A stretch of DNA of 64,000 nt from Leptospira sp. GTDB taxonomy: Bacteria > Spirochaetota > Leptospiria > Leptospirales > Leptospiraceae. This document shows, piece by piece, positions 19,368 to 27,698 of the stretch. The stretch is taken from NCBI GenBank assembly GCA_016742255.1, contig JACVCB010000003.1:62001-126000 (forward strand), given 5' to 3'. Below the pieces are notes generated by a model that made no database searches, had not been told where the DNA came from, and was given only the letters and a program-made list of their open reading frames with translations. Made by a program: the position numbers and the translations under genes. Numbering within the stretch: position 1 is the first letter of the stretch; every line of letters starts with the position of its first letter.

Positions 19368-20758
19368 AGATATTTTTGGTCGGAATCGGCGGAATTGCCA
19401 TGGGCAATTTAGCATATATGCTCAAACAACAAGGTCATGATGTTTCTGGCTCAGACCAAAACCTATACCCACCAATGTCAGACAAATTAGAGGAGTGGGG
19501 TCTTTCACCTAAATCTGGTTACCGTAAAGAGAATGTAAAAGGGGCAGACCTTGTCATTATCGGAAATGCCATCTCACGTGGAAATCCAGAGGTCGAAGAA
19601 GTATTAAACACAGGCATTGAATACATGAGTATGGCAGAAGCCATTGGCCATTTTTTCCTAAAAGGGAAAAAACCAATTGTGATTTCAGGAACCCATGGAA
19701 AAACCACTACCACCTTTCTCACACATTGGATTTTGGAATCCATTGGACTCAAACCCGGCCTCTTTGTAGGTGGAATTCGAAAAGATGGATTCCCTGGATT
19801 TGCTCTAGGAGAGGGAGATTATTTTGTCATCGAAGGTGATGAATATGATTCTGCTTTCTTTGATAAAAGTTCCAAGTTTTTACACTATAGACCTTATTAC
19901 CTTGTAATGAACGCACTTGACTTTGACCATGCTGATATTTTTGCCAATTTGGATGCTATCAAAGTCATGTTCAAACGGTTGTTAAACTTAGTTCCTAGTC
20001 GTGGGAAGGTTTTTTATTGGAAAGGATCCAAAAATTTAAGTGATATTACAAAAGACTACCAACATGCACCTGTCGAAACGTTTGAGTTAGGCGATAAAAA
20101 TTCCATTTTTAAATATGAAAAAGGAATTTTAACAGAGATCCGCACTAAATCCAAGTTAAAACCATCTCTGATTGGATCACATAACTACCGAAATGTGGAA
20201 GTAGCAGTACGTGTTTGTTTGGAAATTGCCCCCCAAAAACGAAAAGAAATTTTGGAAGCAGTGGAAACATTCCCTGGTGTCAAACGTAGACAAGAAAACC
20301 TATATGTGTCCGACATGAGTTTGCTTGTGGAAGACTTTGCCCACCACCCTGTTGCCATCCAGGAAACCATCAAAGCACATAAAGAAGCCTATCCTGGTTA
20401 CAAAATCATTTCTCTTTTTGAACCAAGAAGTGCTACTTCTCACAGAAATGTGTTTCAAGATGATTTTGCCAAATGTTTCAAAGGAAGTGATGTGAGTATT
20501 GTCACAGAAGTTTACCAAGTAGACAAAGTGAGTAAGTCTTTTCGTCTCAATGTGAAAAAATTGGTAAAGGACATCAAAACCAATACCAAAAAAGAGTCTG
20601 TTTACGCTCCATCTCCTAAAGACATTCCTTCACTTTTAAAAAAGATATTACCAAAATACAAAAATGACAAACTCATCATCCTTGCCATGTCGAATGGTGC
20701 GTTTGGTGGAATTTATTCTGAACTAAAATCCTTAATGGAATCACGAGAATCAATATGA
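19364..20758 (+). CDS. mpl: UDP-N-acetylmuramate:tripeptide ligase Mpl
   Basis: 464 residues, starting at a TTG that overlaps the previous stop. It is a Mur ligase with N-terminal [22 protein letters not shown]-loop [24 protein letters not shown] and [10 protein letters not shown]. The YPPM and DFDHADI strings point to Mpl rather than MurC. Mpl joins the recycled tripeptide L-Ala-gamma-D-Glu-meso-DAP to UDP-MurNAc, which saves peptidoglycan precursors. Annotators may label it MurC-like; a separate murC elsewhere in the genome would support Mpl. It is followed by pheS with a 4 bp overlap. Confidence 0.88.
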   Translation: MKIFLVGIGGIAMGNLAYMLKQQGHDVSGSDQNLYPPMSDKLEEWGLSPKSGYRKENVKGADLVIIGNAISRGNPEVEEVLNTGIEYMSMAEAIGHFFLKGKKPIVISGTHGKTTTTFLTHWILESIGLKPGLFVGGIRKDGFPGFALGEGDYFVIEGDEYDSAFFDKSSKFLHYRPYYLVMNALDFDHADIFANLDAIKVMFKRLLNLVPSRGKVFYWKGSKNLSDITKDYQHAPVETFELGDKNSIFKYEKGILTEIRTKSKLKPSLIGSHNYRNVEVAVRVCLEIAPQKRKEILEAVETFPGVKRRQENLYVSDMSLLVEDFAHHPVAIQETIKAHKEAYPGYKIISLFEPRSATSHRNVFQDDFAKCFKGSDVSIVTEVYQVDKVSKSFRLNVKKLVKDIKTNTKKESVYAPSPKDIPSLLKKILPKYKNDKLIILAMSNGAFGGIYSELKSLMESRESI

Positions 20759-21780
20759 GCCTATCCCAAGAAATCGCATCACTCGTCAAAGAGGCAGAAA
20801 CTGTATTAAGTTCTGCAACGAATGAACAAGAGTTAGATGCATTTAAAAATCAGTTCCTTGGTAAAAAGGGAAAACTTACCTCTGTCCTCAAGGGCCTCGC
20901 GTCTCTATCTGTGGAAGAAAAAAAGACAGTCGGAAAAGAAGCAAACGAAGCACAGACACGACTCGAATCCTTAGTTGAAACCAAACGAATTTCCCTCAAA
21001 GAAAGTTTTTATGAGAACCAATTGGGTAAGGAATTTTTTGATACACTCCGCCCACTTCCTAGAAAAGAAAGAGGGAGTTTACATCCTATTTCCCAAATCC
21101 AATACGAGATCGAAGATATCTTCACTTCGATGGGTTTTTCTGTGATGGATGGACCCGAAGTGGAAACAGATGAAAACAATTTTGCTGCCTTAAACTTTAC
21201 GGACGACCACCCTGCACGTGATATGCAAGATACGTTTTATACAGTGGATGGCAATTTACTTCGAACTCATACATCCGCCATCCAAGTGCGTGCCCTACGA
21301 AAACTAAAACCACCTTTCCGTATCATTGCACCTGGTCGTGTATTTCGGTACGAAGAAGTGGACGCCTCTCATGAAAATACCTTTTACCAAGTGGAAGGGA
21401 TGGTGGTAGGAGAAAACATTTCGGTTGCTCATTTGATTTATACAATGGAGACACTTCTCTCTCGTGTGTTCCGTAAGGAAATCAAAACAAGACTCCGCCC
21501 AGGATACTTCCCATTTGTGGAACCAGGGTTTGAACTCGATATCAATTGCCTTGTTTGTAATGGAGATGGGTGTAGTGTTTGCAAACAATCGGGTTGGCTC
21601 GAACTTCTCCCTTGTGGGTTAGTCCATCCGAATGTGTTAGAAGCTGCTGGTCTTGATTCTAAAACATGGACAGGGTTTGCCTTTGGACTCGGACTTGACC
21701 GATTGGTGATGATGCGTTACGGAATCCATGACATCCGTTATTTCCAATCAGGGAACTTACGTTTTTTGAAACAGTTTTAG
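20755..21780 (+). CDS. pheS: Phenylalanine--tRNA ligase alpha subunit
   Basis: 341 residues, the normal PheS length. An N-terminal coiled-coil tRNA-binding arm (1-90) leads into a class II core: motif 2 in [24 protein letters not shown], and motif 3 [14 protein letters not shown] near the C-terminus. It also has the [13 protein letters not shown] insert shared by many bacterial PheS proteins. The enzyme needs PheT for activity; pheT is not downstream here, where a terminator follows instead. The start ATG overlaps the mpl stop (ATGA). Confidence 0.96.
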   Translation: MSLSQEIASLVKEAETVLSSATNEQELDAFKNQFLGKKGKLTSVLKGLASLSVEEKKTVGKEANEAQTRLESLVETKRISLKESFYENQLGKEFFDTLRPLPRKERGSLHPISQIQYEIEDIFTSMGFSVMDGPEVETDENNFAALNFTDDHPARDMQDTFYTVDGNLLRTHTSAIQVRALRKLKPPFRIIAPGRVFRYEEVDASHENTFYQVEGMVVGENISVAHLIYTMETLLSRVFRKEIKTRLRPGYFPFVEPGFELDINCLVCNGDGCSVCKQSGWLELLPCGLVHPNVLEAAGLDSKTWTGFAFGLGLDRLVMMRYGIHDIRYFQSGNLRFLKQF

Positions 21781-21846
21781 TTAGGAAGCTACAAAGCGAT
21801 AGGATAGGATTCAATTCAATCCGTACTTGATTCGATGATCAGAAAT

Positions 21847-21883
21847 AACCAGTGAAGGACAAACAATCCTCACTGGTTTTTTT
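21847..21883 (+). terminator. Rho-independent terminator after pheS
   Basis: Hairpin with arms AACCAGTGA (21847-21855) and TCACTGGTT (21870-21878), enclosing a short loop, followed by seven T residues. It lies between the convergent pheS and thiolase genes and closes the seven-gene + strand operon. The opposite strand has only a weak T-tract, so it probably serves mainly pheS. Confidence 0.85.
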
Positions 21884-21889
21884 GTATCC

Positions 21890-23416
21890 TTACTCCACCA
21901 CTGCTTGGATTTTACCATCGATCACTTGGAATTCCACTTTGGTTTTTCCAAGTTCCAATCCATCCTTCGATACGATCTCTTTTCCTTCTTTGTCATAAAG
22001 ATTGGTAAGTACCATTTCTCCATTCTCTTTGGTCGAACAGACAATGAGATACGGTGGTTTTTTTTCTCCGCCTGGGTTGAAGTAAATTGTCGTCGCAGAA
22101 AGAATGGTGGCTTTTTCCTTTTCCTTGGGACTTGGAACATTCACCTCTAATGGTTTTAAGTTCATAGGTTCTTTTGGTGTTTTTTCGATTTTGTCTTTGG
22201 AAAAAAGGATCACAGAATTGATGCTATCAATCCCACCATTGCCTCCAAGCAAACTCACCTTAGGTGGTTCACTCAAACCATTTGGCAGAGGATGGACAGA
22301 AAGTCCATATTGGCTACAGACATCCACAAGTCCAGTTGCACCAGAGAGTGCCATCGCTGCTTGGTAATTTAAAATCCCACCACCTAAATTGATAGGGATC
22401 TCCTTTGTTCCATTGGAGATTTTCCCTTGGCGAAGGGCAGTGGCTGTTTCTTTGGGAGACACTCCAAAATACAAAGAAGCCTCATGGATGATCATCCCTG
22501 TAAAACAATCATAAATCCACGCATATTCAATCTCCGATCGATTGATTCCACTGGAAGCAACTGCCCTTTCACAAGCAAGGCCAGCAGGGCTTTTTAAATC
22601 CTTTTTTTGGATGAGGTATTCGGCATGGGCACTATGTCCTGAACCAATCATATAAATGTGTTTGGTATCAGATTTTATCACCTTATTTTCAATTAACTTC
22701 TGTTTCATGGCCTCAGACGTAATGAGGGTAGCAAATCCATGATCCGTGACTATGGCAATCATCGGCGTGCTATAAACCCCTGAAAGTGGTTTCTTTAGTT
22801 GTTTCTCCAGCAATGGTTTTTGGTATTGGAAGGCACGAGGATTGGTTTCTGCTAATGATCGAAAGTGTTTTGTGATCTCTTCCAAGTCATCACTTGTCAC
22901 ACCAGTATCGAACATCATCCGTTCACATAACAGTGAATAGAGACCAATGAGTGTAGCTCCATACGGCATCTCCCAATCTTTATGACAAACAGTCGCTGTG
23001 AGTCGTTTTAAGTCGGATACCTGTTTGAACACTGACTTTGGAATATCAGCTGCAGCTACAAGAACCACAGCATAGGGATTGGCTTTTACAATCGTATGAG
23101 CTTGTTGGATTGCACCACCCACACTTGCCCCACCTAGGTCCACCGTATGGCAGGCAAGACCTCCAAATCCCATATCGTTTGCATCTTTAATCGTAAACCC
23201 ATACCCTTCTCTTCCAAGGGACTGGGCTTCGATAGAAACAAAATCAGTGAGATAGGGTTTGAGTTTTTCTCTGTCGGTTCCTAAGAATCCAAACAGTTTG
23301 TCTACTGAGTTAAAAAGTAAGGAATGGTATTTCTCGAGGGAAGTTAGTTTTTTATAAACTTCCGCATCAAATTCTGATTCAATTGTGTCGCTGACACCAA
23401 GTAAAATAGGGTCCAT
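21890..23416 (-). CDS. Divergent thiolase-superfamily protein (acetyl-CoA acetyltransferase-like)
   Basis: 508 residues, longer than typical thiolases (390-400). It shows thiolase-fold landmarks: an AQSLGREGYGF-type segment, a candidate nucleophile Cys89 in GGLACHT, AYAW-like YDCFTGMIIHEAS, NLGGGILN and the C-terminal LLGGNGG. However, the His usually found after the GG in degradative thiolases (GGHPxG) is replaced by NYQ in GGGILNYQAA. The C-terminal 90 residues form an extra beta-rich domain. It is the last gene of a four-gene operon whose other members are unknown. It may act in fatty-acid or sterol-type acyl-CoA chemistry, or be catalytically altered. Confidence 0.75.
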   Translation of the reverse strand: MDPILLGVSDTIESEFDAEVYKKLTSLEKYHSLLFNSVDKLFGFLGTDREKLKPYLTDFVSIEAQSLGREGYGFTIKDANDMGFGGLACHTVDLGGASVGGAIQQAHTIVKANPYAVVLVAAADIPKSVFKQVSDLKRLTATVCHKDWEMPYGATLIGLYSLLCERMMFDTGVTSDDLEEITKHFRSLAETNPRAFQYQKPLLEKQLKKPLSGVYSTPMIAIVTDHGFATLITSEAMKQKLIENKVIKSDTKHIYMIGSGHSAHAEYLIQKKDLKSPAGLACERAVASSGINRSEIEYAWIYDCFTGMIIHEASLYFGVSPKETATALRQGKISNGTKEIPINLGGGILNYQAAMALSGATGLVDVCSQYGLSVHPLPNGLSEPPKVSLLGGNGGIDSINSVILFSKDKIEKTPKEPMNLKPLEVNVPSPKEKEKATILSATTIYFNPGGEKKPPYLIVCSTKENGEMVLTNLYDKEGKEIVSKDGLELGKTKVEFQVIDGKIQAVVE

Positions 23417-23431
23417 GAAGCCACATTTGAA

Positions 23432-24226
23432 TCAACCTTCGATATTCATCAACGCATTCATTCGAAAATCTTGTATGATTTGTTTGCATCGTTCAGTGAT
23501 ACGGTTCAAACTTTCCCCAAACTTTTTGCCATTGTACGCATTAAAAGAATTGGGATATTCTTTTTCGTTCACTTGCACAATCATGTCCGGATTGATTCGG
23601 TTTTTTGCGACTAAGTCTTGGACTGCGACAATGATATTTTTTAGAGCAATACAACCATCTTTTAAAAGGTTTTGTGATGCTTTTTCGATCACAATGGCGT
23701 TGCCATTGGCATCTAACAAGGTTTTGATGAACTCTTGCATCTTCATCGATGGAAGGCCACGTCGTGTGAGTCCAATTCGTTCCACTTGTAAAACTGCATC
23801 TTGTAAATGTGAGTATTCAGGTGTTCCCTTAAAAACATAAATGAGAACAGGCAGTTCGATTTCTGTAAAATCCAACATAGCGCCATAAAAATATCGAGTT
23901 TCCACTTTTGCCAACGGATGGAAGTCTACCTTTTTATAATTGGCTAATTTCTCAATCGACTCATCCATAATGCGATTGAGTGTTTGGGCTTTTGCAGCTT
24001 CTTTTTTGGCAGCAAGTTCTTGGAATTTTGATTTGAGTTGTTCTAAAAAAGTAACTTCTTCTGTGAGAAATTTTGAAATGTTTCCACGAAGTTTCAATAC
24101 TTGTAAGTATCGTTGTTCAAAGCCTGTTTGGTCAAATGCCTTAGGATTGAGTTTTCCATGTTCTCTATATTCTGATCGTATTTTTTCTAATATGGCTTTT
24201 GTTTCTGCTTCTGACAGTTCTTTCAT
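23432..24226 (-). CDS. Unrecognised coiled-coil protein
   Basis: 264 residues, rich in charged residues, no signal peptide or membrane helix, so cytoplasmic. The first 110 residues look alpha-helical and coiled (for example EQLKSKFQELAAKKEAAKAQ); the middle has a short beta region, IELPVLIYVFKGTPEY. No family was recognised. It overlaps the upstream gene by 4 bp and ends 15 bp before the thiolase start, so all are probably cotranscribed. Confidence 0.75.
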   Translation of the reverse strand: MKELSEAETKAILEKIRSEYREHGKLNPKAFDQTGFEQRYLQVLKLRGNISKFLTEEVTFLEQLKSKFQELAAKKEAAKAQTLNRIMDESIEKLANYKKVDFHPLAKVETRYFYGAMLDFTEIELPVLIYVFKGTPEYSHLQDAVLQVERIGLTRRGLPSMKMQEFIKTLLDANGNAIVIEKASQNLLKDGCIALKNIIVAVQDLVAKNRINPDMIVQVNEKEYPNSFNAYNGKKFGESLNRITERCKQIIQDFRMNALMNIEG

Positions 24227-25362
24227 TTCGATTGTTTCCAGTTTTCAATTTCCAAAATGGTTTTGTCTAAATCCTGTGCAAAATATAGAGACGCGTTCTT
24301 TGCATCTACAAACATTAATTGGTTTGCATACTGTAATTGTTTGACTTGAATTTCATTTTTGAGATTCAATATATTCAATAACTGCAAACTCAATTTTTTA
24401 AGATCTTTGATGATCGCATCGGTATGCCTTTGCATTTCAAACAAGTGTAGGTTGTTTAATTTTTCCTTATCCGATTCGATTAACTTCATCTCTTCCCGTT
24501 TTTCCACAGGTGCTTTGGAAATGTAATAGGTAATTGGACGAGGATAAGAGGTCATTTCCTTATGCAAATCGATCATTTTATCGATGGCTTCAAAAACCGT
24601 TGCTTCCATTTCTCTGGAAAAATTCCCTACAATATTTTTATTTTCGGAAGGGTCCCCAGTGAGCTCAAAAATACGAGAGGATTGTAAGTTACGAATGATG
24701 GCAGCGATTCTTTCTCTGTAAGTGGCGATGATTTTTAAAAAATCATCAATTCGTTGTTGGGCCGTTTTTTCCCCGGTTCCTTCTTCGAGTCTGGTGTTTG
24801 CATTGATTTGAGTGTGGTCAATGTCTTCCTCAGGTTTAGGAGGTTCGGGTGTATTTAACAGACCTTCGTGTGAGAGAGTTTCTTCTGGTTTCGGAGGTTC
24901 TTCCCCATCAAAGATATCCAAATCCACATCCTCACGCATCAGGTTTTCCTCAACAACTGGAGAAAGTTTGTCTTTGGAAATCTCAATTGTTTTGGAGGTT
25001 TTTTCAGGTGTGGTTGGTTTTGGGTCTGGTGTGGAAATTAATTTCCCTAAAATTGGATTTGCCCTTAGGTCCTCTGAAATGATGGGTGGAGGAGGTGGAG
25101 TTTGGTTACCAGATTTTGTCTCGTTTGATGTTCCTTCCCCTTTGGGATTTGTTGTTTGGTGGTGAGGGACAAGTTCAAAATGATTCCCAACTAGTTTTAG
25201 GATCTCAATCCTACGGATTTCTTTGTTGAATCTCAGGGCATAACGATTGTTATCTTTATCAATATAACGTTGTTGGATTTGTGAAATGGATAATTTAAGT
25301 GGGTCGATTTCTGAAATCGAATCAATTTTTATATAATGATATTTTGATCTTTCAGGAGTCAC
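24223..25362 (-). CDS. Unrecognised protein with proline-rich linker and helical C-terminus
   Basis: 379 residues. An N-terminal block of about 80 residues (KLSISQIQQRYIDKD) is followed by a disordered Pro/Glu/Thr-rich linker (about 70-205, with a PPPPP run and repeated PKPEE segments) and a helical C-terminal domain (205-379). No signal peptide. The architecture suggests a scaffold or adaptor. Both ends overlap neighbours by 4 bp, so expression is tightly linked to the genes at 25359 and 23432. Confidence 0.75.
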   Translation of the reverse strand: MTPERSKYHYIKIDSISEIDPLKLSISQIQQRYIDKDNNRYALRFNKEIRRIEILKLVGNHFELVPHHQTTNPKGEGTSNETKSGNQTPPPPPIISEDLRANPILGKLISTPDPKPTTPEKTSKTIEISKDKLSPVVEENLMREDVDLDIFDGEEPPKPEETLSHEGLLNTPEPPKPEEDIDHTQINANTRLEEGTGEKTAQQRIDDFLKIIATYRERIAAIIRNLQSSRIFELTGDPSENKNIVGNFSREMEATVFEAIDKMIDLHKEMTSYPRPITYYISKAPVEKREEMKLIESDKEKLNNLHLFEMQRHTDAIIKDLKKLSLQLLNILNLKNEIQVKQLQYANQLMFVDAKNASLYFAQDLDKTILEIENWKQSK

Positions 25363-25760
25363 AATCGTAAAATTTCCAACAAAGCTTCTGTGAAAGCATA
25401 TGAGAGTAACACGTTCGGGTCAACTTCCTTCTCCCTAGAAATCATACTTAATGTAAAAAAATCATACCTCGATAATTCCAACCTCTCATAATGCCCCATC
25501 TCACCTCTAGGAAAGACCCCAGGTTCCAAACCCTCTAACTTTAAGGATAAGATAGCCATTTTTATGACAAGACCGAGGTCTAGGTGTCGCTCTTTCAAAA
25601 TTTTGTAGAGTTCGGAATCAATCCAGATCAGTGCAGAAAACATACAAACCTCTTCGGAAGTAGGTTCGAGCCGGGGGATTTGGTTCTCATTTTTTTCTCT
25701 TTCGCCTTGACCGTCAGAGTGGTACTCAAAAGATAAGTAAAAATTCCTCATAGGGGACAT
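25359..25760 (-). CDS. Unrecognised small protein heading the thiolase operon
   Basis: 133 residues from the ATG at 25760; a second in-frame ATG at 25751 begins MRNFYLSFEYH and is an alternative. The C-terminal half resembles a compact mixed fold with LILSLKLEG-like and FTLSMISREKEVD segments; no family was recognised. Its first codon lies only 3 bp from the divergent rpsT start, so the promoter and leader of each gene must lie inside the other's coding sequence. Confidence 0.65.
   Translation of the reverse strand: MSPMRNFYLSFEYHSDGQGEREKNENQIPRLEPTSEEVCMFSALIWIDSELYKILKERHLDLGLVIKMAILSLKLEGLEPGVFPRGEMGHYERLELSRYDFFTLSMISREKEVDPNVLLSYAFTEALLEILRL
25707..25736 (+). promoter_or_regulatory. 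rpsT: Candidate promoter for rpsT
   Basis: TTGACC (25707-25712) is followed after 19 bp by GATAAG (25732-25737), a weak sigma70-type pair located inside the divergent gene and about 30 bp before the rpsT start. Since no intergenic space exists, the rpsT promoter has to be in this region. The -10 match and spacing are poor, so the exact position is uncertain. Confidence 0.3.
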
Positions 25761-25763
25761 TCC

Positions 25764-26039
25764 TTGGCTAATTTAAAATCATCTAAAAAAGACATCCGTA
25801 GAACTGCTCGTAGAAAAGAGCGAAATGGGGAAGACCGTAGTGAATTACGCACTTACGCACGCCTTCTCATTAAAGCCATTAAGTCTGGCGACAAAACGGA
25901 AGCATTATCTGTTTTCTCAAAACTTTCTTCAAAATTGGACCGTGCAGCGAAAACAAAACTCATCCATAAAAAAAATGCAGATCGTAAAAAATCTCGTATG
26001 GCACTTCGCATCAATTCAATTGAGGCAAAAGCCGCCTAA
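25764..26039 (+). CDS. rpsT: 30S ribosomal protein S20
   Basis: 91 residues, normal for S20. It is a basic, helical protein that begins ANLKSSKKDIRRTARRKERN and contains the family pattern AAKTKLIHKKNADRKKSRMA. It binds 16S rRNA early in 30S assembly. Translation starts at TTG, with AGGGGA about 7 nt upstream. A non-ATG start is a known way of tuning S20 synthesis in E. coli (UUG), so this may be conserved control. A strong terminator follows. Confidence 0.96.
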   Translation: MANLKSSKKDIRRTARRKERNGEDRSELRTYARLLIKAIKSGDKTEALSVFSKLSSKLDRAAKTKLIHKKNADRKKSRMALRINSIEAKAA

Positions 26040-26064
26040 CATTCGCTTTTAGCACCTTGGAATG

Positions 26065-26089
26065 AGGCCACCACTGTGTGGCCTTTTTT
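26065..26089 (+). terminator. Rho-independent terminator after rpsT
   Basis: Perfect 7-bp stem AGGCCAC (26065-26071) and GTGGCCT (26078-26084) with a 6-nt loop, running directly into six T residues. It separates rpsT from the downstream tRNA gene. Confidence 0.9.
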
Positions 26090-26143
26090 ATTTCTATTTC
26101 TCATTTACAGAATTCGAACACCTAGTTTACTGGTCATAACAAC

Positions 26144-26216
26144 GGGCGATTAGCTCAGCTGGGAGAGCAGCTGCCTTACAAGCAGCGGGTCGGCAGTTCA
26201 ATCCTGTCATCGCCCA
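26144..26216 (+). tRNA. tRNA-Val (anticodon TAC)
   Basis: 73 nt folding into a full cloverleaf: acceptor stem GGGCGAT/ATCGCCC, D-arm GCTC/GAGC, anticodon stem GCTGC/GCAGC with loop CTTACAA, and T-arm GGCAG/CTGTC with loop TTCAATC (one G-U pair). The anticodon TAC at 26177-26179 reads GUA and, by wobble, other valine codons. The 3' CCA is not encoded and must be added by the CCA-adding enzyme. Confidence 0.96.
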
Positions 26217-26321
26217 AACCGTTTACCTCACACTCTATTTTTTATTTCTACATTACAGACACATCTCACAAAGCAAAAAGATAGACTTACAGTGCGAATC
26301 CACGAGCCTTGATAGTATTGT

Positions 26322-27698
26322 ATGCATTTTACAAAAGAGTATGATCTGTCCTCCCTTATGATTTCGATCTCCGGTGTTCGGGGAAAAATTGGACAAGGAT
26401 TTGGATTGGAGGAAGCACTCGCTTTTTCGAAATCCTTTGCAACCATCATGAATGGTGGAACTGTAGTGATTGGTAGGGACTCAAGGCCAAGTGGCCCTTA
26501 TTTAGAATCCCTTCTCACCTCAGCTTTGTTAGCCTCTGGAAGTTCTGTATTAACCTTGGGTCTTGTTCCCACACCCACAACAAAAGCAGTTGTCAATTTA
26601 GCAAAAGCAAACGGTGGGATTATGATTTCTGCATCTCACAACCCAATGGAATGGAATGCCTTTAAATTTATTTCCAAAAAAGGGTTTTTCTTTTCGGCAG
26701 AAGAAAATCAAAAATTACTTTCGATCCTGCAATCAGGAAGTTATACCAAAGAACAAATTTCTCCTAAAGGTTATCTTGATTCTGGTGAAGACTATATCGA
26801 CTTACATTTATCATCAGTTTTAAAACGAGTGAACGTAAACAAAATCAAAAAGAAAAAGTTCACAGTATTTGTAGATGCAGTGGGTGGAGCTGGGTCTTAT
26901 GTAGTTCCCAAGTTTTTACAAATGTTAGGTTGTAAAGTAATCTCACATAATTGTAAACCAGATGGAACGTTCCCTCGTCCTCCAGAACCTACAGCGACAG
27001 CTTTAAAAACAGTAGAACCAAGTTTTAAAAAATCCAAAGCAGATATTGGTTTTGCTCTTGATCCAGATGCTGACAGGTTAGTTTTATTCACTCCAAAAAG
27101 AGGAGCAATATCAGAAGAATACACTCTTCCTCTTGCCCTTATGAATGTTCTCTCATCAAACAAAAAGAAATCGAAGGTAGTTGTGAATCTTTCGACTTCT
27201 TTTTTAAATGAAGAGGTAACCTCTCGTTTTGGCGGAGAAGTGATCCGAAGTAAAGTAGGTGAAGCGAATGTTGTGGAAGAAATGATCAAAACCAAAGCAG
27301 TGTTTGGTGGAGAAGGGAATGGTGGAATTATAGATCCAAACATTCCTTCTTTTGGTCGTGATACATTATCTGGCATTGCCCATATCCTAAATATCATGGC
27401 TGAAACAGGGAAGTCCATTGATGCACTTATGGATGAGTTACCGAACTTGTATATGGACAAACAGTCCTTCCCATTGGCAAAGGGAATGTCTTTAGAAACT
27501 TTATATGAAAAATTTCAATCTGAGTTTTCTCCCAAACTCATTTCCGATAAAGATGGATTGTGGATGTATGTTTCCGATTCTTGGATCCACATTCGACCTT
27601 CCAATACGGAACCAATCTTTCGAGTGATAACAGAAACAAAATCCAAATCTGATTTGGAATCTACCTTAAAGAGGGTAAAACAATGTGTGGAATCGTAG
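26322..27698 (+). CDS. glmM: Phosphoglucosamine mutase-type phosphohexomutase
   Basis: 458 residues. The phosphoserine active site is SASHNPMEW (Ser105), the metal loop is DPDADR, the sugar-binding loop is GGEGNGGII, and the phosphate-binding loop near the C-terminus is RPSNTEP. It converts glucosamine-6-P to glucosamine-1-P. The GEGNGG variant also occurs in dual phosphomannomutase/GlmM enzymes, but the 16 bp overlap with glmS strongly supports GlmM. Another in-frame ATG at 26358 could be the start, since homology begins at ISGVRGK. Confidence 0.9.
   Translation: MHFTKEYDLSSLMISISGVRGKIGQGFGLEEALAFSKSFATIMNGGTVVIGRDSRPSGPYLESLLTSALLASGSSVLTLGLVPTPTTKAVVNLAKANGGIMISASHNPMEWNAFKFISKKGFFFSAEENQKLLSILQSGSYTKEQISPKGYLDSGEDYIDLHLSSVLKRVNVNKIKKKKFTVFVDAVGGAGSYVVPKFLQMLGCKVISHNCKPDGTFPRPPEPTATALKTVEPSFKKSKADIGFALDPDADRLVLFTPKRGAISEEYTLPLALMNVLSSNKKKSKVVVNLSTSFLNEEVTSRFGGEVIRSKVGEANVVEEMIKTKAVFGGEGNGGIIDPNIPSFGRDTLSGIAHILNIMAETGKSIDALMDELPNLYMDKQSFPLAKGMSLETLYEKFQSEFSPKLISDKDGLWMYVSDSWIHIRPSNTEPIFRVITETKSKSDLESTLKRVKQCVES

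Noticed and set aside
26772..27460. Long open frames antisense to glmM, gpmI and similar genes
   Set aside because: They are shadows of high-quality coding frames, have no independent start signal and show unnatural composition.
27400..27682. glmS ribozyme or riboswitch upstream of glmS
   Set aside because: glmS starts inside glmM coding sequence, leaving no room for the ribozyme.
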